64,000 nucleotides of DNA, from positions 20,699-84,698 of the forward strand of contig CAMCIC010000013.1 in the NCBI GenBank assembly GCA_945874895.1, given 5' to 3'. Origin of the DNA: Akkermansia muciniphila. GTDB taxonomy: Bacteria; Verrucomicrobiota; Verrucomicrobiia; Verrucomicrobiales; Akkermansiaceae. Below, in pieces: positions 36,091-45,845 of the stretch (position 1 is its first letter; each line of letters begins with the position of its first letter). The position numbers and the translations under genes were made by a program. The notes beneath the pieces were generated by a model. The model was given only the letters and a program-made list of their open reading frames with translations. It was not told the DNA's origin and made no database searches.

Positions 36091-37646
36091 AAGAATGCGA
36101 GGTTCGCCGTACTGACGGTGAAGGGATTGTCAAAACGCGGCAGATTGGGGAAAATCGCCTCCATGTCGTTATCCGTGGCTCCCATCCACTTCGTCATGAC
36201 AGCGGAATATTGATCCACCGATGTGCCCGGGATCCAGCGCCCGCGATTGTTGGTGCCGGCATCGATCGATCCAGTAGCGCTGCCGATTTTCAGCTTGGGG
36301 TAATGACCATAGATTTGTCCACCGCGCACGGCGCCGCCCATCACCAAAGTGTGCCCACCCCACGCGTGATCGGAACCCGCGGTAGTAGCAATCGTACTGT
36401 TCGGTGTAAAGGTGCGATTGAAATCCGAGGCCGTGAAGGTCACCACATTATCAAAAACCTGAAGATCGACCAAGGCATCGCGAAAGGCTTTGAGCGAGTT
36501 CGACAGCTCAGCCATCAGCGGAGCATGTGAGGTCAACAACGTGGAATGGGTATCATAGCCGCCGACCTGACAGAAAAAAATCTGACGCTGGTTGCCTAGG
36601 ACCGAACGACCGGCGATGAGCTTAGCAATCATTTTCAACTGACTACCCAGGCTCGTCGTCGCACCCGCGAATTTCGCATCGAAATCCACCCCCGTGGCAG
36701 CGGCGGCAGTCATCGCGGCCCCGATGAAACCCTCGGTCGTCCGCGCGCGGCGGATGATGCGGTTGTGCTCTTCCTCATGGAGGTTCGCATGAGTAAGACG
36801 CATGATGTCCTCAAAGGCTTTGAGACGCCTTCCTTGATCCGTCGTTTTATACGATCCATCAGAATTTAACGCGGCGCCGTAATTGTCGGTTCCGCTCACG
36901 AAACCGGATAGCGGCACGGTTCCCGTGGATTTCACGACGTATTGCACCACTTGCCCCGCGGTGCCGACCTGCCATGAATTCACGCCGGCGAGCGAGATGG
37001 ACATCGAGACCTTGCTCGCATTGGTGGGATTGTAGGATGCGTTCAGCAGATCGGCCGCTCTGCCACCCCAGCCGGAAGTGAAAGGCCGGTCCGGTACCGA
37101 TGATTGCCATTGTGATTGTTGATCCGAGTGGGAAAACAACTGGAGGGGGAGAGGGATTTTTCCTCCTAAATAATCAGCGCGCGTGGGCACAGGGTAGGCG
37201 AGACTGCCGACGTTGCAAACCACGGCGAGATCCCCTTCATTGAACAAAGTGGCAAGATTCGGAGCGCTGGGATGGAAACCCATGGTGGGTGTGGGGCCGG
37301 GGTAATGCCGCGCGAAGGCTTGCGTTTGCGCAGGCATGTTCACAAGTTGCACTTGATCGCTGGGAATGGCCAGTACGCCCCGTCCAGCCTGATAATCCGA
37401 ACGCAACTCGCTGCTGGCAGCATCACCTGCGGGCACAAACAAGTTATTCGAATCGTTGCCCCCATTGAGGAACAAACACACGAGAGCTTTGTAGCCAGAG
37501 CCACCGCCCCCTTGAGCCATGGCTGCCGTCATCAAGCGCATTTGCGCGAGCATGTTGACCAAGCCTGTCACGCCCAGTGAGGCACAGGCGGATTGGCGCA
37601 GGAAATCCCGGCGCGTGCGGAGGTCTTCTTTCTGATGTTTTTTCAC
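36087..37646 (-). CDS. DUF1501 protein with Tat signal
   Basis: A 519-residue secreted protein of the DUF1501 family, common in Planctomycetes, Verrucomicrobia and Bacteroidetes and related to sulfatase/alkaline phosphatase folds. The N-terminus carries a Tat signal, T11-R12-R13-D-F-L with a hydrophobic stretch to about residue 45. Family motifs are LVCLFLNGGNDSNNLFVP near 50, QVGGYDTHS near 370 and SDHAWGGHTLVMGGAVRGG near 430. Substrate unknown. It lies 15 bases after the DUF1800 gene; the pair is recurrent in genomes of this phylum. Confidence 0.9.
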   Translation of the reverse strand: MKKHQKEDLRTRRDFLRQSACASLGVTGLVNMLAQMRLMTAAMAQGGGGSGYKALVCLFLNGGNDSNNLFVPAGDAASSELRSDYQAGRGVLAIPSDQVQLVNMPAQTQAFARHYPGPTPTMGFHPSAPNLATLFNEGDLAVVCNVGSLAYPVPTRADYLGGKIPLPLQLFSHSDQQSQWQSSVPDRPFTSGWGGRAADLLNASYNPTNASKVSMSISLAGVNSWQVGTAGQVVQYVVKSTGTVPLSGFVSGTDNYGAALNSDGSYKTTDQGRRLKAFEDIMRLTHANLHEEEHNRIIRRARTTEGFIGAAMTAAAATGVDFDAKFAGATTSLGSQLKMIAKLIAGRSVLGNQRQIFFCQVGGYDTHSTLLTSHAPLMAELSNSLKAFRDALVDLQVFDNVVTFTASDFNRTFTPNSTIATTAGSDHAWGGHTLVMGGAVRGGQIYGHYPKLKIGSATGSIDAGTNNRGRWIPGTSVDQYSAVMTKWMGATDNDMEAIFPNLPRFDNPFTVSTANLAFL

Positions 37647-37661
37647 AGCGGGAGAGGGAGA

Positions 37662-40600
37662 TTATTTCTGAACAAGAAACTCGGGAGAGCTGATGACAAG
37701 CCACACGATATCTTCCACGCGTTCGCGCATGGAGGTGACGTGCGTGCTGAGAGTGCTGGAAGTATTGCTGCTAGCTCTCACCAGCACGGCGGCATCGAGA
37801 ATGGCAGCCCTGGGTTTGCCGGCCGCGTTGCCATAGCGCGCTTTCAAAGCACCGCCGCACAGCAGCAAGTCCACCCGGTCCAGAACCGCCTCGCAGGCCG
37901 CACGGATCAAAGTGGAGTTGCGATATTCGGTGAGATTCACGGTGTTGTCGTTGTTGGTATCGAACACATCCTGATACAAAAGCTCCAAGGTGGTTTCATA
38001 AGGGATGATGAGGTTATCGGAACTCGATGTATAGGTTGATCCCGTTTCGGTCTGATTGACCAGAGCTTCACCGCCCTGGCCAGTGGAGTTGTCGATGAGA
38101 CCGTAAAGATAATTCGTCGCGCTTAAGGTCGTGTTCTCATTCGCGATCTGCAATTCCGGAGAAACGAGGCCATTGGCAGGAAGCGAACCCGAGGGGGAAA
38201 AGTCCGGCAGGAACCAATTGAAGACGGATGGAGGAGAATGCGGCGTCTGACCGAGGCTGGAATCGGTATCAGCCACCCGCATGATGGTCGTGCCATCGGG
38301 AAACTTCGCCAGCTCCGAGGCGGGATAACCATATGATGACAAATCACTGAGGCGCAGTTGCGACTTTGCACCTAGGCCTCGCAACACAGCAAGATAACGC
38401 AGCAGGGGTTCACGCACCTTGCCTGATCCCGCGACCGAATCGGCGAGCGAGAGGGAGCGCGCCTCACTATCGAGCAGAATGGCGCGCACGGTGGTGCCGA
38501 TGTTGCCGCCCGAATTCGCAAAGGCCGTGGAAACCCGATAGAGATAACCGGGCGAGGGGTTGGCAGTAACCAAGCGCTGGATCAGCCGCCGGCAAATGAA
38601 CGGCGCGGTGTTGGGATGAGTGGCCAGTCGATCGAGCACGATGCTCAGCTCCTGCTCGCCCGTGAGACCCGCGGGAATCGTCAAGCCCAACCACTGCTTC
38701 GACGCAGTATCGTGATACGTGGCGAACTGCTTCAGCGGATTCGTCCACGAGGCCTCAAAGCGCTCATTGCCGACGCTCTGGAAAAAACTCGTGTTGTCCG
38801 CCACAGTGTTGCTATTCGACGGATTGTTGCGTTTGGAAAAAGACCATCCAGTGAAGACGCGCGACAAGGCGGCGATGTCATCTTGCGTATAGGAGGCCAG
38901 AGGAAGTCCGTTGGATCCCAGCTTCAAGGAACCATCCGGGTGCATCTCGATCAAACCGATGGAAAACAACTGCATGATCTCGCGGGCGAAATTTTCATCC
39001 GGTGATGTCAAGGCCTTGCCTTGGGAATCATAGGTCGTTTTCTGATTTTTCAAATGTGACAGATACTGCGCCATGATCGGGTGCAGGGCGACGTTTTCTA
39101 ACAGATTGCGATACGTGCCATGGGCATGGTTTTTGAGCATGTCGTAGTAATTCGTCATACCGTAGGCGCGGTTCAGTATGGTGCTATCATTGTCGCTGAT
39201 GACGAAAATTTCCGATAATGCGAAAGCTACCCGTTGCCGCAGTTGATCGGGTGCATGACGGGCCAACAACCACCAGCCTCGGCGCGCGTTGTTTTGGTTC
39301 GGATCAAAAGCGGCGTTGTAATAGGTTTTGGTGGGATCGGTGTAGAGCGCGATTTCTTGATCGTTCGCCGCGCGCGTGTAGGCTTCCAAACTGGGTGATG
39401 GCAGAGCGAACTGGGCATCGATCCAAGCACCGTATGCCGCGATGCGGTCTCCCGCGTGCGCAGCGATCAAACTTCTCAGGGCCTCGATGTCCTGCATGGT
39501 CGGGCCGAAGGTCGCTTGCGTAAGAAAACGATGGATGTCGCGATCGATGGACGCTCCAGTCAGGGTTGTCAACGCTTGCGGGGCAGGGGGAACTTGGAAA
39601 CTGGTCGAACCGTTCGCCATTTGATAGAACCCGTGGATTTCTCCGCTGGCATGGGCATTGGTGTAAATGCCCAGCTGCACACCCCCGGAGAGCATGGCAT
39701 CGAGCAAAGCCTGATCTGTCAGATAATTCTGACTGGCGCGAACTGGCCAGTTCTGCCCACCGTAGTTGAAGGAAGGCACGGATTGCAAAATGGATTCGTT
39801 CTCCGTGAGCACCTGGGTGTTGGTCACGACAGAGTTCAAATTCGAGAAGGACAAGGCGACTGTCGCGACGTCGTTATCGCCCGACAACCGCACGGTAGAA
39901 ACGCCGGATCCCAGAGAGGAAATGCCGGTTTTCGGGCGCAGATAGGCAACCAGCAATCGCTGGTTCGCCGGCGTGTTAGCAGCATCAACGACTGTGATGC
40001 TACGATCGAGCGCCGATCCGCCGATCTTTATGCGCAAGTGTTCGGGCACTTCCGTCAGGGCATCGGCCACCGCGTGAATTTCCAAGGTCGCACTGCTGGC
40101 TCCAGCGGGAATCACCAATCGGCGTCCCAGTGCTTGTTGAGCGGAATTTTTGAATTGATATTCGCCGGACTGCGGCGAGGAGCGGGCGGCTTCCGCAGGA
40201 CGGTCCGTTTTCAGAAACAACGAAAACGGACGACTGAGATCGCCGCTGCGCGTGTAGGAAATGATCGCAGGTTGTTGCTCTTTTTCCATCGACTGGCTGG
40301 CGGTCACGCTGGCGGTCAATGCGCCAGAACCGAGCTGGGACAGCCATTCTTGCACTCCAGCGAGGTCATTGCCGGTCGCGCCAAAGCTATTGGCCCGGGA
40401 ACGATCGTAGCCAGAAAGTTGCATCTCCGCCCAGTCCTGAACACCATCGCCATCGGTATCTTGCTCGGCTACTTCCACAGAATAAAACCGCGTTCCCGCC
40501 GCTAGCGGCGCGGTGCTGATCCACTGGTCCGTGAGTGCCAGATGCCAATCACCCACAGGGACCCAAGCCCCATGCAATCCGCTATTGCTGCGCAAACGGT

Positions 40601-40889
40601 ATCTTTTTCCCGGTTGCGTGGCGACGACAATGCGTAGGCTGCCCCCCACACGTTCGATGTTGCTGGCAAAGCGTGATGCCCCATCCCAGGGGTCGGTGCC
40701 AGCAAGCGCCTCTTGCGCATTTCCCACGCCATCGCCATCCAGATCAGCCGCCGCGTTTACCGCGCCCGCATGATGAATGGCCTGCCACACATCGCACATG
40801 CCATCCCCATTGGCATCGATCGCACGCAAGGGCAGCATCAGCCCCGAAAAGCCAATGAGCCACCACAACAGGGAAAGATGGGTTTTCAT
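37662..40889 (-). CDS. DUF1800 protein with EF-hand-like and CHRD-like regions
   Basis: A 1075-residue secreted protein. A signal peptide covers about 1-23. Calcium-type repeats follow (DANGDGMCD near 25, DLDGDGVGNAQEA near 50, DTDGDGVQDWAEM near 150). A CHRD-like region spans about 305-430 (LLVAYLRPKTG, then SGGVQLGIYTNAHASGEIHG). The DUF1800 domain runs from HRFLTQATFGPT near 450 to the C-terminus, with NFAREIMQLFSIGL near 630. Family members are found with DUF1501 proteins; the function is unknown. It is first in the three-gene operon. Confidence 0.9.
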   Translation of the reverse strand: MKTHLSLLWWLIGFSGLMLPLRAIDANGDGMCDVWQAIHHAGAVNAAADLDGDGVGNAQEALAGTDPWDGASRFASNIERVGGSLRIVVATQPGKRYRLRSNSGLHGAWVPVGDWHLALTDQWISTAPLAAGTRFYSVEVAEQDTDGDGVQDWAEMQLSGYDRSRANSFGATGNDLAGVQEWLSQLGSGALTASVTASQSMEKEQQPAIISYTRSGDLSRPFSLFLKTDRPAEAARSSPQSGEYQFKNSAQQALGRRLVIPAGASSATLEIHAVADALTEVPEHLRIKIGGSALDRSITVVDAANTPANQRLLVAYLRPKTGISSLGSGVSTVRLSGDNDVATVALSFSNLNSVVTNTQVLTENESILQSVPSFNYGGQNWPVRASQNYLTDQALLDAMLSGGVQLGIYTNAHASGEIHGFYQMANGSTSFQVPPAPQALTTLTGASIDRDIHRFLTQATFGPTMQDIEALRSLIAAHAGDRIAAYGAWIDAQFALPSPSLEAYTRAANDQEIALYTDPTKTYYNAAFDPNQNNARRGWWLLARHAPDQLRQRVAFALSEIFVISDNDSTILNRAYGMTNYYDMLKNHAHGTYRNLLENVALHPIMAQYLSHLKNQKTTYDSQGKALTSPDENFAREIMQLFSIGLIEMHPDGSLKLGSNGLPLASYTQDDIAALSRVFTGWSFSKRNNPSNSNTVADNTSFFQSVGNERFEASWTNPLKQFATYHDTASKQWLGLTIPAGLTGEQELSIVLDRLATHPNTAPFICRRLIQRLVTANPSPGYLYRVSTAFANSGGNIGTTVRAILLDSEARSLSLADSVAGSGKVREPLLRYLAVLRGLGAKSQLRLSDLSSYGYPASELAKFPDGTTIMRVADTDSSLGQTPHSPPSVFNWFLPDFSPSGSLPANGLVSPELQIANENTTLSATNYLYGLIDNSTGQGGEALVNQTETGSTYTSSSDNLIIPYETTLELLYQDVFDTNNDNTVNLTEYRNSTLIRAACEAVLDRVDLLLCGGALKARYGNAAGKPRAAILDAAVLVRASSNTSSTLSTHVTSMRERVEDIVWLVISSPEFLVQK

Positions 40890-41417
40890 GTTGAGTCTTC
40901 CTATCTATCATTCCGGCGAAATTGCACAAGCGAAAAGCTAGGGAAACAGCAGGTAGATGGACCCTACGCGAAGCATGAGGTCAAGGAGGCTGGATCAGGA
41001 TACGACGGATGGTACGGATTTACGGATGGGTGAATCATACGCTACCACTCTTCCTCAACGAAATCCTCATCACCGGAACCTTCTCCCTTTTCCTTTGTGC
41101 CAGCTTCCGCCTTTTCATCCGTAACATCCGTCGTGAAAAAGCGGATCGTTTTGACCTAGCGAGCCGATCTTGCTTTAGGTCATACGCACTTGAGACGCGC
41201 GAGAATCGTTTCCATTCCACCGATCTCCATGGATCTGCGACGAGACCGATGGATTTGTCATGCATGACATCCTTTCCCTCGCTTGATCGCCGTGGGCCTG
41301 TCTTATCCTAACAGCATATCTTTCACCTGATGGCTCTTTGAAAAGGGCGCGATCGTGCGAACGGAACAAACGGAGTTTTCCATCGCCAAGCATGCGGAGG
41401 TGGGTTAGAAAAATGGC
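40890..41417. other. 528-base divergent intergenic region with a dispersed repeat
   Basis: Separates the DUF1800 operon and the sulfatase operon, which diverge. It holds repeat copy 1 (41002-41236). The flanks probably contain the two promoters; I see no clear -35/-10 boxes and no coding frame. Confidence 0.5.
41002..41236 (-). repeat. Dispersed intergenic repeat, copy 1
   Basis: On the minus strand this matches copy 2 at 51941-52127. Shared exact blocks include GTGGAATGGAAACGATTC (41203-41220 here) and CAAGTGCGTATGAC (41179-41192), then GATCCGCTTTTTC, GATGAAAAG, and a terminal ATCCGTCGT block. Copy 1 is longer, with about 45 extra bases before the last block. No coding content. Confidence 0.75.
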
Positions 41418-42986
41418 ATGAAATGGTTGACTATGTTTCTGGCCTTGTGCGCCGCCCCATTGCAGGCCGAGCAACGGCCGAACATTTTGATCCTGTTTGC
41501 CGATGACTTGGGACGCTATGCCTCCGTCTATGCCGACCCGAAAGAACCGTCGCCCAATGACATCATCCGCACACCGGTATTCGATCGTATCGCACGGGAG
41601 GGCGCGCGCTTCCAGCACGCATTCGTCTCAGTCCCATCCTGCACACCCTCGCGAACCGCGCTGATGACAGGTCGGCATTTTTTCCGCAACGGCTCGCACT
41701 CGCAACTGCACCACCCTTGGCAAGCGGGCACCCCAGATCCCTTCGAAGATGTGGTGGGAATGCCGATGACCCTACAGCAACACGGCTATCACATCGGCCA
41801 TAGCCTGAAGCTGCACATGCACGATCGCATCATCGGCGGCAAAAAAAACCTCTACAGCAGCGCCGGACAAAAGATCAATGAATACTCGGAAATTCTTACC
41901 AAATCCGATGACAAAGAAGCGGCGAAAAAACAAATTTTTGAGGAAGTGCGCGGCAATTTCCGCAAGTTCCTCGATCGACGCGAAAAAGGTCAGCCGTTTT
42001 ATTATTCATTCAATCCAACCAACACCCACCGCCTGTGGGTGCGTGGATCGGGCAAGGCCTTGTGGGGGCTGAATCCTGAGGATTTGAAAGGCAAAATGCC
42101 CCCCGTGCTACCCGATGTGCCAGAAATCCGCGAGGACATGGCCGACTATCTGGGAGAAGCCATGGCCTTCGATGCCGCCTGCGGTGTGTTGGTGGCCATG
42201 CTTGAAGAAATCGGCGAGCTCGACAATACGATCGTGATGATTTCCGGCGACCACGGCATTCCCGGATTTCCGCGTGGAAAAACCAACGTGCACGACTTCG
42301 GGTCAGAGGTCCTGCTCGCCTTGCGGTGGCCAAAAAAAATCGCCGCCTCGCGCGTGGTCCAGGCACCGGTTTCGCTCATCGATATCGCACCCACTTTTCT
42401 CGCCGCGGCCCATCTCGCATCGCCTGATCAACCGAACGGACAAAACCTGCTGCCCGCCTTAGCACCTGGGGCCGATGACTCGCTGCTGCGGGGATGGGCT
42501 CTCATCGGTCGTGAACGCCATGCCGATCGTGCTCGCGAGGGCCAGCTGCCTTACCCGGTGCGGGCGCTGCGCACGAGGGATTTTCTTTACGTCAAAAATT
42601 TCAAAAGCGACCGCTGGCCCATGGGCTCGCCCGATCCAGTCACCCAGCAAAGCGCTCCATCCTATGAGACTCTGACCAACGATACCTTCGCCGCTTTTCC
42701 CGATATGGACATGTCGCCCACCAAGGCTTGGTTGGTCAAGCACCGCAATGACTCGCAAATGAAAGCGTTTCTCGATTTCGCCTGGGAAAAACGCCCGGCA
42801 GAGGAACTCTACGATCTGCGCACCGATCCCCATCAAACGAAAAACCTCGCCCAGGACCCGCAACACTCCCTCACACTCGCTCGTCTGCGTGATCAGCTCA
42901 TTCGGGAACTCATGGCCAACAACGACCCGCGATTGCAAGATGACGCCTTTGACCGCCCGCCGTATCACGTCAAAAACAAAAAATAA
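41418..42986 (+). CDS. Secreted sulfatase (FGly type)
   Basis: A 522-residue arylsulfatase-like enzyme that would remove sulfate esters from glycans in the periplasm or outside. A signal peptide covers 1-17. Metal ligands are seen in FADDLG (27-32). The modification site C75-T-P-S-R79 fits CxPxR, where Cys becomes formylglycine, so an anaerobic or oxygen-using maturase is needed; none is in the window. MISGDHGIP near 275 supplies further metal ligands. It is first in a three-gene operon and 32 bases ahead of the second sulfatase. Confidence 0.92.
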   Translation: MKWLTMFLALCAAPLQAEQRPNILILFADDLGRYASVYADPKEPSPNDIIRTPVFDRIAREGARFQHAFVSVPSCTPSRTALMTGRHFFRNGSHSQLHHPWQAGTPDPFEDVVGMPMTLQQHGYHIGHSLKLHMHDRIIGGKKNLYSSAGQKINEYSEILTKSDDKEAAKKQIFEEVRGNFRKFLDRREKGQPFYYSFNPTNTHRLWVRGSGKALWGLNPEDLKGKMPPVLPDVPEIREDMADYLGEAMAFDAACGVLVAMLEEIGELDNTIVMISGDHGIPGFPRGKTNVHDFGSEVLLALRWPKKIAASRVVQAPVSLIDIAPTFLAAAHLASPDQPNGQNLLPALAPGADDSLLRGWALIGRERHADRAREGQLPYPVRALRTRDFLYVKNFKSDRWPMGSPDPVTQQSAPSYETLTNDTFAAFPDMDMSPTKAWLVKHRNDSQMKAFLDFAWEKRPAEELYDLRTDPHQTKNLAQDPQHSLTLARLRDQLIRELMANNDPRLQDDAFDRPPYHVKNKK

Positions 42987-43018
42987 GCCCTCTATCCTAA
43001 AAACTCTCAAAAATCCTA

Positions 43019-44464
43019 ATGAAACGTTTTTTTCGATGCATGTTTGGCATCACTCTGCTAATGCCAGTGACGTCATTCTCCGCGGAAACCCAACGTCCGC
43101 CCAACATTGTGTTGATTTTCGCCGATGATCTTGGCTGGAACGATGTGGGCTACAATGACGAGGGGGATTTCATCGAGACCCCGCATCTCGACAAGCTGGC
43201 GGAAGAGGGAATGGTTTTCACTCGGGCCTACGCGGGCATGGGGAACTGCGTGCCTTCGCGAGCCTGTTTGCTATCCGGCAAATATTCGCCGCGCCACGAT
43301 GTGTATGCTGTGGGCAGCACCGACCGCGGGCCCAAGCCACAGATGCGCCTCCTACCCATCCCTAACGTCAATGGCCTCAAAGGAACCTACGTGACCTTTG
43401 CCGATGAATTGAAAGCCGCTGGATATGCCACAGGGATTTTCGGCAAATGGCATTTCGCCGACAACCCGAAGGAGCTGGGATTCGATGTCGCGCCGGAAGC
43501 CTTTCATCAAAAAGGCGAAGGCAAGGAGGACCCGAAGGGGATTTTTTCCATGACTCATGCCGCCTGTGCGTTCATGGAGAAGCACAAAGACAAACCATTT
43601 CTCCTCTATGTGCCGCACCATGCCATCCACGTGCCGCTGCAAGCGCGCAAGGAGACCTTGAAGCGATTTGAAGCGAAAAAACCCGATGCCCGCGGACGCA
43701 GCGCCCTGTATGCCGCCAGCACCTATGACATGGACGAGGGAGTAGGCCAATTGCTCCGGAAGCTCAAAGAGCTCGGTTTGGAGCAAAACACCATGGTCGT
43801 ATTCACCTCGGACAACGGAGCCACCCAGCAGTCAAGCCAGGAACCGCTTCGCGGCAGCAAGGGCGGCTACTACGAAGGTGGCATCCGCGAGCCGATGATC
43901 GTGCGTTGGCCCGGCGTGGTCAAGGCCGGCAGCAGTTGCGATGTGCCCGTGATCAACATCGATCTTTTCCCGACCTTCCTCGGTGCCGCCCAGAAAAAAA
44001 CGGCGGAACCGCTGGATGGCGAAAACCTCAAGCCCCTACTCACAGGAAGCGGACCGCTCCAACGCCAGTCGATCTTCTGGCACTTCCCCGGCTACATCGA
44101 CAATCCCGTCAACCGCGGACGAGAAGTGGACGTGCGTGCCGGATTCCGCTCACGACCCGTCAGCGTCATTCACAAGGGCGAGTGGAAATTGCACCTGTTT
44201 CACGAAGAATGGCAGCTCGATGGCGGACGGGAAAAACTCGCCACCAACCACGCGGTGGAACTCTATCACCTCGCCAAGGATCCCGGTGAGCGCGAAGACC
44301 TTTGCCAATCGCAGCCGCAAAAGCGCGACGAATTGCTCGATGAGTTGTTAGACTGGCTCAAGGGAACGAAAGCGAAAATTCCTTCCGTGCCCAACCCAGC
44401 CTACCATCATGAGACAAAACCGCAGGCAAAGGGGAAAAAATCCAAGAGCCGCAAAACCGAATGA
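43019..44464 (+). CDS. Secreted sulfatase (FGly type), second copy
   Basis: A 481-residue sulfatase, distinct from its neighbour. A signal peptide covers about 1-22. FADDLGWNDVGY (34-45) is a classic N-terminal metal motif and C77-V-P-S-R81 the formylglycine site. FGKWHFAD near 140 and TSDNGATQQS near 262 hold the other ligands. The C-terminal tail is Lys-rich. The close pairing of two different sulfatases suggests removal of sulfate at two positions of the same polymer. Confidence 0.92.
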   Translation: MKRFFRCMFGITLLMPVTSFSAETQRPPNIVLIFADDLGWNDVGYNDEGDFIETPHLDKLAEEGMVFTRAYAGMGNCVPSRACLLSGKYSPRHDVYAVGSTDRGPKPQMRLLPIPNVNGLKGTYVTFADELKAAGYATGIFGKWHFADNPKELGFDVAPEAFHQKGEGKEDPKGIFSMTHAACAFMEKHKDKPFLLYVPHHAIHVPLQARKETLKRFEAKKPDARGRSALYAASTYDMDEGVGQLLRKLKELGLEQNTMVVFTSDNGATQQSSQEPLRGSKGGYYEGGIREPMIVRWPGVVKAGSSCDVPVINIDLFPTFLGAAQKKTAEPLDGENLKPLLTGSGPLQRQSIFWHFPGYIDNPVNRGREVDVRAGFRSRPVSVIHKGEWKLHLFHEEWQLDGGREKLATNHAVELYHLAKDPGEREDLCQSQPQKRDELLDELLDWLKGTKAKIPSVPNPAYHHETKPQAKGKKSKSRKTE

Positions 44465-44477
44465 TCCACCCTGACAG

Positions 44478-45320
44478 ATGACGCGTATGACGTACGTAGT
44501 GGCTCGCATGCTCCGCGTATTTCTTGCTCTGTTGATGGCCTATGTCGCACACGGTGCCGATCCCGTGCCGCCCCTTTATCCTTTTCAGAATGCGGTGCGC
44601 CCCTTGTCCGTCGATGAAGGTGTCGCCCTCATCAAGGAGCTCGGCTATCCAGGCATTGGATCAGTCTACCCACAAGATTTGGCCAAGTACCAAGCCGCCT
44701 GTGAAAAAGCCGGACTCAAGGTGTTTAGCATCTATGGCGGCGGGAAAGTGCACAAAGACAGTTATACCTTCGACCCCAAGATCAGCGAAGCCATCGCTCT
44801 GCTGAAAGGCACGGATGCCATCGTCGAGTTGAATGTGCAAGGTGGTGAAGAACCACAAGAGGCGCAGGCTGTGGCATTGGTGCAAAAGATCGCTGCCGAA
44901 GCCAAAGCGGCTGGGCTCAAGATGATTCTCTATCCCCATGCCCATCACTACATCGAGCGTGTGGATCACGCCCTGCGCATCGCCAAGGCCAGCGGCTGCG
45001 ACAACGTCGGCGTCGCCTTCAATCTCTGCCATTTCCTCAAAGTTCAGCCCCAGGACGACCTCGTGGCCGCGCTCGCCGCCGCGAGAGATCGACTGTGGAG
45101 CGTAAGCCTGTGCGGCGCCGACACCGAGGGTAAGGACTGGAATACGCTCATTCGCCCGCTCGATGAAGGTAGCTTCGATCAGACAAAGCTGCTGGGTTGC
45201 CTAAAGGAGCAAGGCTACCGTGGTCCCATCGGCCTGCAATGCTTCAACATTCGCATCGCCCCGCGCGAGCATCTCACACGTTCCTATGCCGCATGGAAAA
45301 AACTCCACGCGGCACAATGA
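44478..45320 (+). CDS. Secreted TIM-barrel sugar isomerase/epimerase-like protein
   Basis: A 280-residue protein of the xylose isomerase-like TIM-barrel superfamily. The N-terminus has a signal peptide (core RVFLALLMAYVAHGA). Barrel elements include ELGYPGIGSVYPQDL, KVFSIYGGGKV, VELNVQGGEEP, KMILYPHAHHYIERV and NVGVAFNLCHFL, with the His/Glu residues at strand ends that bind a divalent metal in the family. It follows the second sulfatase by 13 bases. Start could be any of three ATG codons at 44478, 44487 and 44508. Substrate unknown. Confidence 0.82.
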   Translation: MTRMTYVVARMLRVFLALLMAYVAHGADPVPPLYPFQNAVRPLSVDEGVALIKELGYPGIGSVYPQDLAKYQAACEKAGLKVFSIYGGGKVHKDSYTFDPKISEAIALLKGTDAIVELNVQGGEEPQEAQAVALVQKIAAEAKAAGLKMILYPHAHHYIERVDHALRIAKASGCDNVGVAFNLCHFLKVQPQDDLVAALAAARDRLWSVSLCGADTEGKDWNTLIRPLDEGSFDQTKLLGCLKEQGYRGPIGLQCFNIRIAPREHLTRSYAAWKKLHAAQ

Positions 45321-45324
45321 TCGC

Positions 45325-45690
45325 TCAATCCAATCCCCGCGCCGCCACATCATCCTCGTCCCAACCGAGATAGTGGCCCAGCTCATGCAGGTAGGTCGTG
45401 GCCACCTCATCGCGGTAGTCCTGATCGTCCTGCTCCACCCACTCCCATACGTTTTGCAAAAACAATCGGATGCGGGGTAGGTCCTCGCAGGCAGGATCAT
45501 CGAGCAAACAGGCACCTTCAAACAAACCTAGCTCATCACCGATCAGGTCAACATCGCTAGGATCCTGACCCGGCCTTGCTTCCAACGATAACACACAGCG
45601 CTCCGCCGCGCTCCGCACCTCCTCCGGCAGCACCTTCTCCAATGCCGCCAATTCATCCTCTGCCCAACGGCACAGCGTTTCCTGATCCAT
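45325..45690 (-). CDS. Zincin-like metallopeptidase family protein
   Basis: A 121-residue protein of the small zincin family (minimal HExxH proteins, often annotated metallopeptidase). H102-E-L-G-H106 is the zinc site, followed by GWDEDDVAARGL, the third-ligand region in which Glu/Asp after Gly-Trp is typical. The acidic N-terminal helix is normal for the family. No substrate is established. It lies convergent to the TIM-barrel gene, only 4 bases away. Confidence 0.82.
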   Translation of the reverse strand: MDQETLCRWAEDELAALEKVLPEEVRSAAERCVLSLEARPGQDPSDVDLIGDELGLFEGACLLDDPACEDLPRIRLFLQNVWEWVEQDDQDYRDEVATTYLHELGHYLGWDEDDVAARGLD

Positions 45691-45845
45691 GGGAGCAATC
45701 TAGGTCATACCTGCCGCCTGCGGCAATCTCGAATCCAAAACCGCCGCATTTCCAGGCATCGGCGATGGACGATTGAAAGCCACGCGGCTTTTCTTCGCAA
45801 AAATTCCCTGCGCAAAACCACCGTCACGGTGCGTATGCTTCACGT

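Noticed and set aside
39456..40505. Long open frame antisense to the DUF1800 gene (about 350 codons).
   Set aside because: Lies within a clear DUF1800 gene and has no recognisable domain; likely due to GC bias in the third position.
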